A stretch of 5,985 nt of DNA from Ignavibacteria bacterium UBA961. Lineage in GTDB: Bacteria > Bacteroidota > Ignavibacteria > Kapaibacteriales > UBA961. A model generated the notes under the pieces. That model ran no database searches, had not been told where the DNA came from, and was given only the letters and a program-made list of their open reading frames with translations. The DNA is taken from contig DBCJ01000054.1 of the NCBI GenBank assembly GCA_002293005.1, forward strand, positions 1 through 5,985. The letters are read 5' to 3'. Of the stretch, positions 5,203 through 5,985 are shown piece after piece. Made by a program: the position numbers and the translations under genes. Position 1 is the first letter of the stretch; every line of letters starts with the position of its first letter.

Positions 5203-5985
5203 TTCAATTCACCAAGTGCTTGTTCTGCTTGCTCTTTATTTGGTGGCATGCCATGCCATTTATAACTGTCTTCCATAAATGAAACACCGCGTCCCATATA
5301 TGTTTTTGCAATGATTGCTGTTGGTTTTCCGGTTTTGTTTTTTTGATTGTTCAAAAAGATATCAAAACCTCTTTGAAGATCATCAAAATCATGACCATCC
5401 ACAACAACAGTATCAAATCCAAAAGCTTTACATTTTTCATCGATTGGATACACATCCATGACATCCGGTAGACGGCCATCAATCTGACAATCATTATTGT
5501 CGATGATCCAACAGAAATTATCAAGCTTAAAGTGATGTGCAGACATCGCGGCTTCCCAAACAGAACCTTCTTGCAATTCACCATCACCTGTCAAACTATA
5601 AACTCTACGATCACTATGATCCAATAATGCATCACTCATCGCCATCCCCACTGCGATTGAAATACCCTGTCCGAGTGAACCTGATGATGTTTCAACGCCG
5701 GGTAATCCCATATCTCTTCCGGGATGACCTTGCAAGCGAGTATTATACTTTCTTAGTGTTGCTTGTTCTGCTTTTGGATACATTCCTGCATTTGCCAATG
5801 CGGCATACATGACAGGAGCCATATGTCCTGCACTCAACACAAAACGATCACGACCTTCCCAATCAGGGTTTGTATTGTCATAACGCATATTTCCATTGAA
5901 ATACAGCGCAGTGAAAATATCGGAAGAACCAAGAGGTCCACCGCTGTGACCAGAACCGGCGAGCACCAACATCTTGATGATGTCT
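5199..5985 (-). CDS. tkt: Transketolase, N-terminal subunit, 5'-partial
   Basis: N-terminal half of a split transketolase, the pyrophosphate-binding domain that holds thiamine diphosphate and its metal ion. The reading frame is open through the right edge (DIIK precedes the Met at 5972, matching the usual start of the domain), so the true start is outside; about 10-25 residues are probably missing. Counting from that Met: AGSGHSGGPLGSSDI (5-19), SAGHMAP (47-53), LQGHPG (80-85), SSGSLGQGISIAVGMA (96-111) and the thiamine diphosphate motif GDGELQEG (129-136) through the Asn pair 159-160 in IIDNNDCQIDG. It ends at KTYMGRGVSFMED...WHG (223-241), the normal end of the N-half, so this is a genuine separate subunit and not a truncation. 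Its stop overlaps the lipoprotein start by 4 bp; the C-half follows further downstream on the same strand. Confidence 0.95.
   Translation of the reverse strand, partial: DIIKMLVLAGSGHSGGPLGSSDIFTALYFNGNMRYDNTNPDWEGRDRFVLSAGHMAPVMYAALANAGMYPKAEQATLRKYNTRLQGHPGRDMGLPGVETSSGSLGQGISIAVGMAMSDALLDHSDRRVYSLTGDGELQEGSVWEAAMSAHHFKLDNFCWIIDNNDCQIDGRLPDVMDVYPIDEKCKAFGFDTVVVDGHDFDDLQRGFDIFLNNQKNKTGKPTAIIAKTYMGRGVSFMEDSYKWHGMPPNKEQAEQALGELK

Noticed and set aside
3589..5985. Transketolase broken by a frameshift or insertion
   Set aside because: Both halves end and begin at the normal domain boundary, have proper stop and start codons, and a complete coupled gene lies between them; this is a split enzyme, not a pseudogene.
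1..5985. CRISPR array, mobile element, phage or defence island
   Set aside because: No regularly spaced repeats, transposase, integrase, terminal inverted repeats or nuclease/toxin motifs were found on either strand.

Overview
The window is AT-rich bacterial DNA, probably from the Bacteroidota/Ignavibacteriota-Kapabacteria side of the FCB group. This is an inference from a transketolase split into separate N- and C-terminal genes, the lineage-typical N-half motif GHSGGPLG, Bacteroidota-style lipoproteins, and two secreted proteins cleaved at a likely FA|Q site. Some genes have clear Shine-Dalgarno sequences (AGGAG, AAGGAG). Many core Bacteroidota lack these, so an early-branching relative is possible. 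No tRNA, rRNA, CRISPR array or insertion sequence was seen.

Layout. On the + strand (1-1061) two tightly spaced rhodanese genes form the end of an operon: a small, probably cytoplasmic single-domain rhodanese cut by the left edge, then a predicted lipoprotein fusing a rhodanese to a thioredoxin domain. A strong hairpin plus T-run at 1084-1115 ends this operon and also lies directly behind the convergent ssb gene. Everything to the right is on the - strand. In transcription order (right to left) it reads: transketolase N-half (cut by the right edge), a small lipoprotein, transketolase C-half, a hairpin, secreted protein B, a rho-independent terminator, secreted protein A, and ssb.

How the genes work together. 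The two transketolase halves should assemble into one thiamine diphosphate enzyme of the non-oxidative pentose phosphate pathway. An unrelated lipoprotein gene sits between them, overlapping the N-half by 4 bp and lying 12 bp from the C-half, so the three are almost certainly co-transcribed. Secreted proteins A and B are clear paralogues of a family I do not recognise, probably exported to the cell envelope. ssb follows paralogue A by 39 bp and may share its transcript. It has a normal OB fold but lacks the usual C-terminal partner-binding tip.

The most interesting items are the uncharacterised paralogue pair, the lipoprotein gene wedged into the split transketolase operon, the rhodanese-thioredoxin lipoprotein next to a cytoplasmic rhodanese, and the tip-less SSB. 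I see no proven novel system, and every functional link between neighbours here is inferred.
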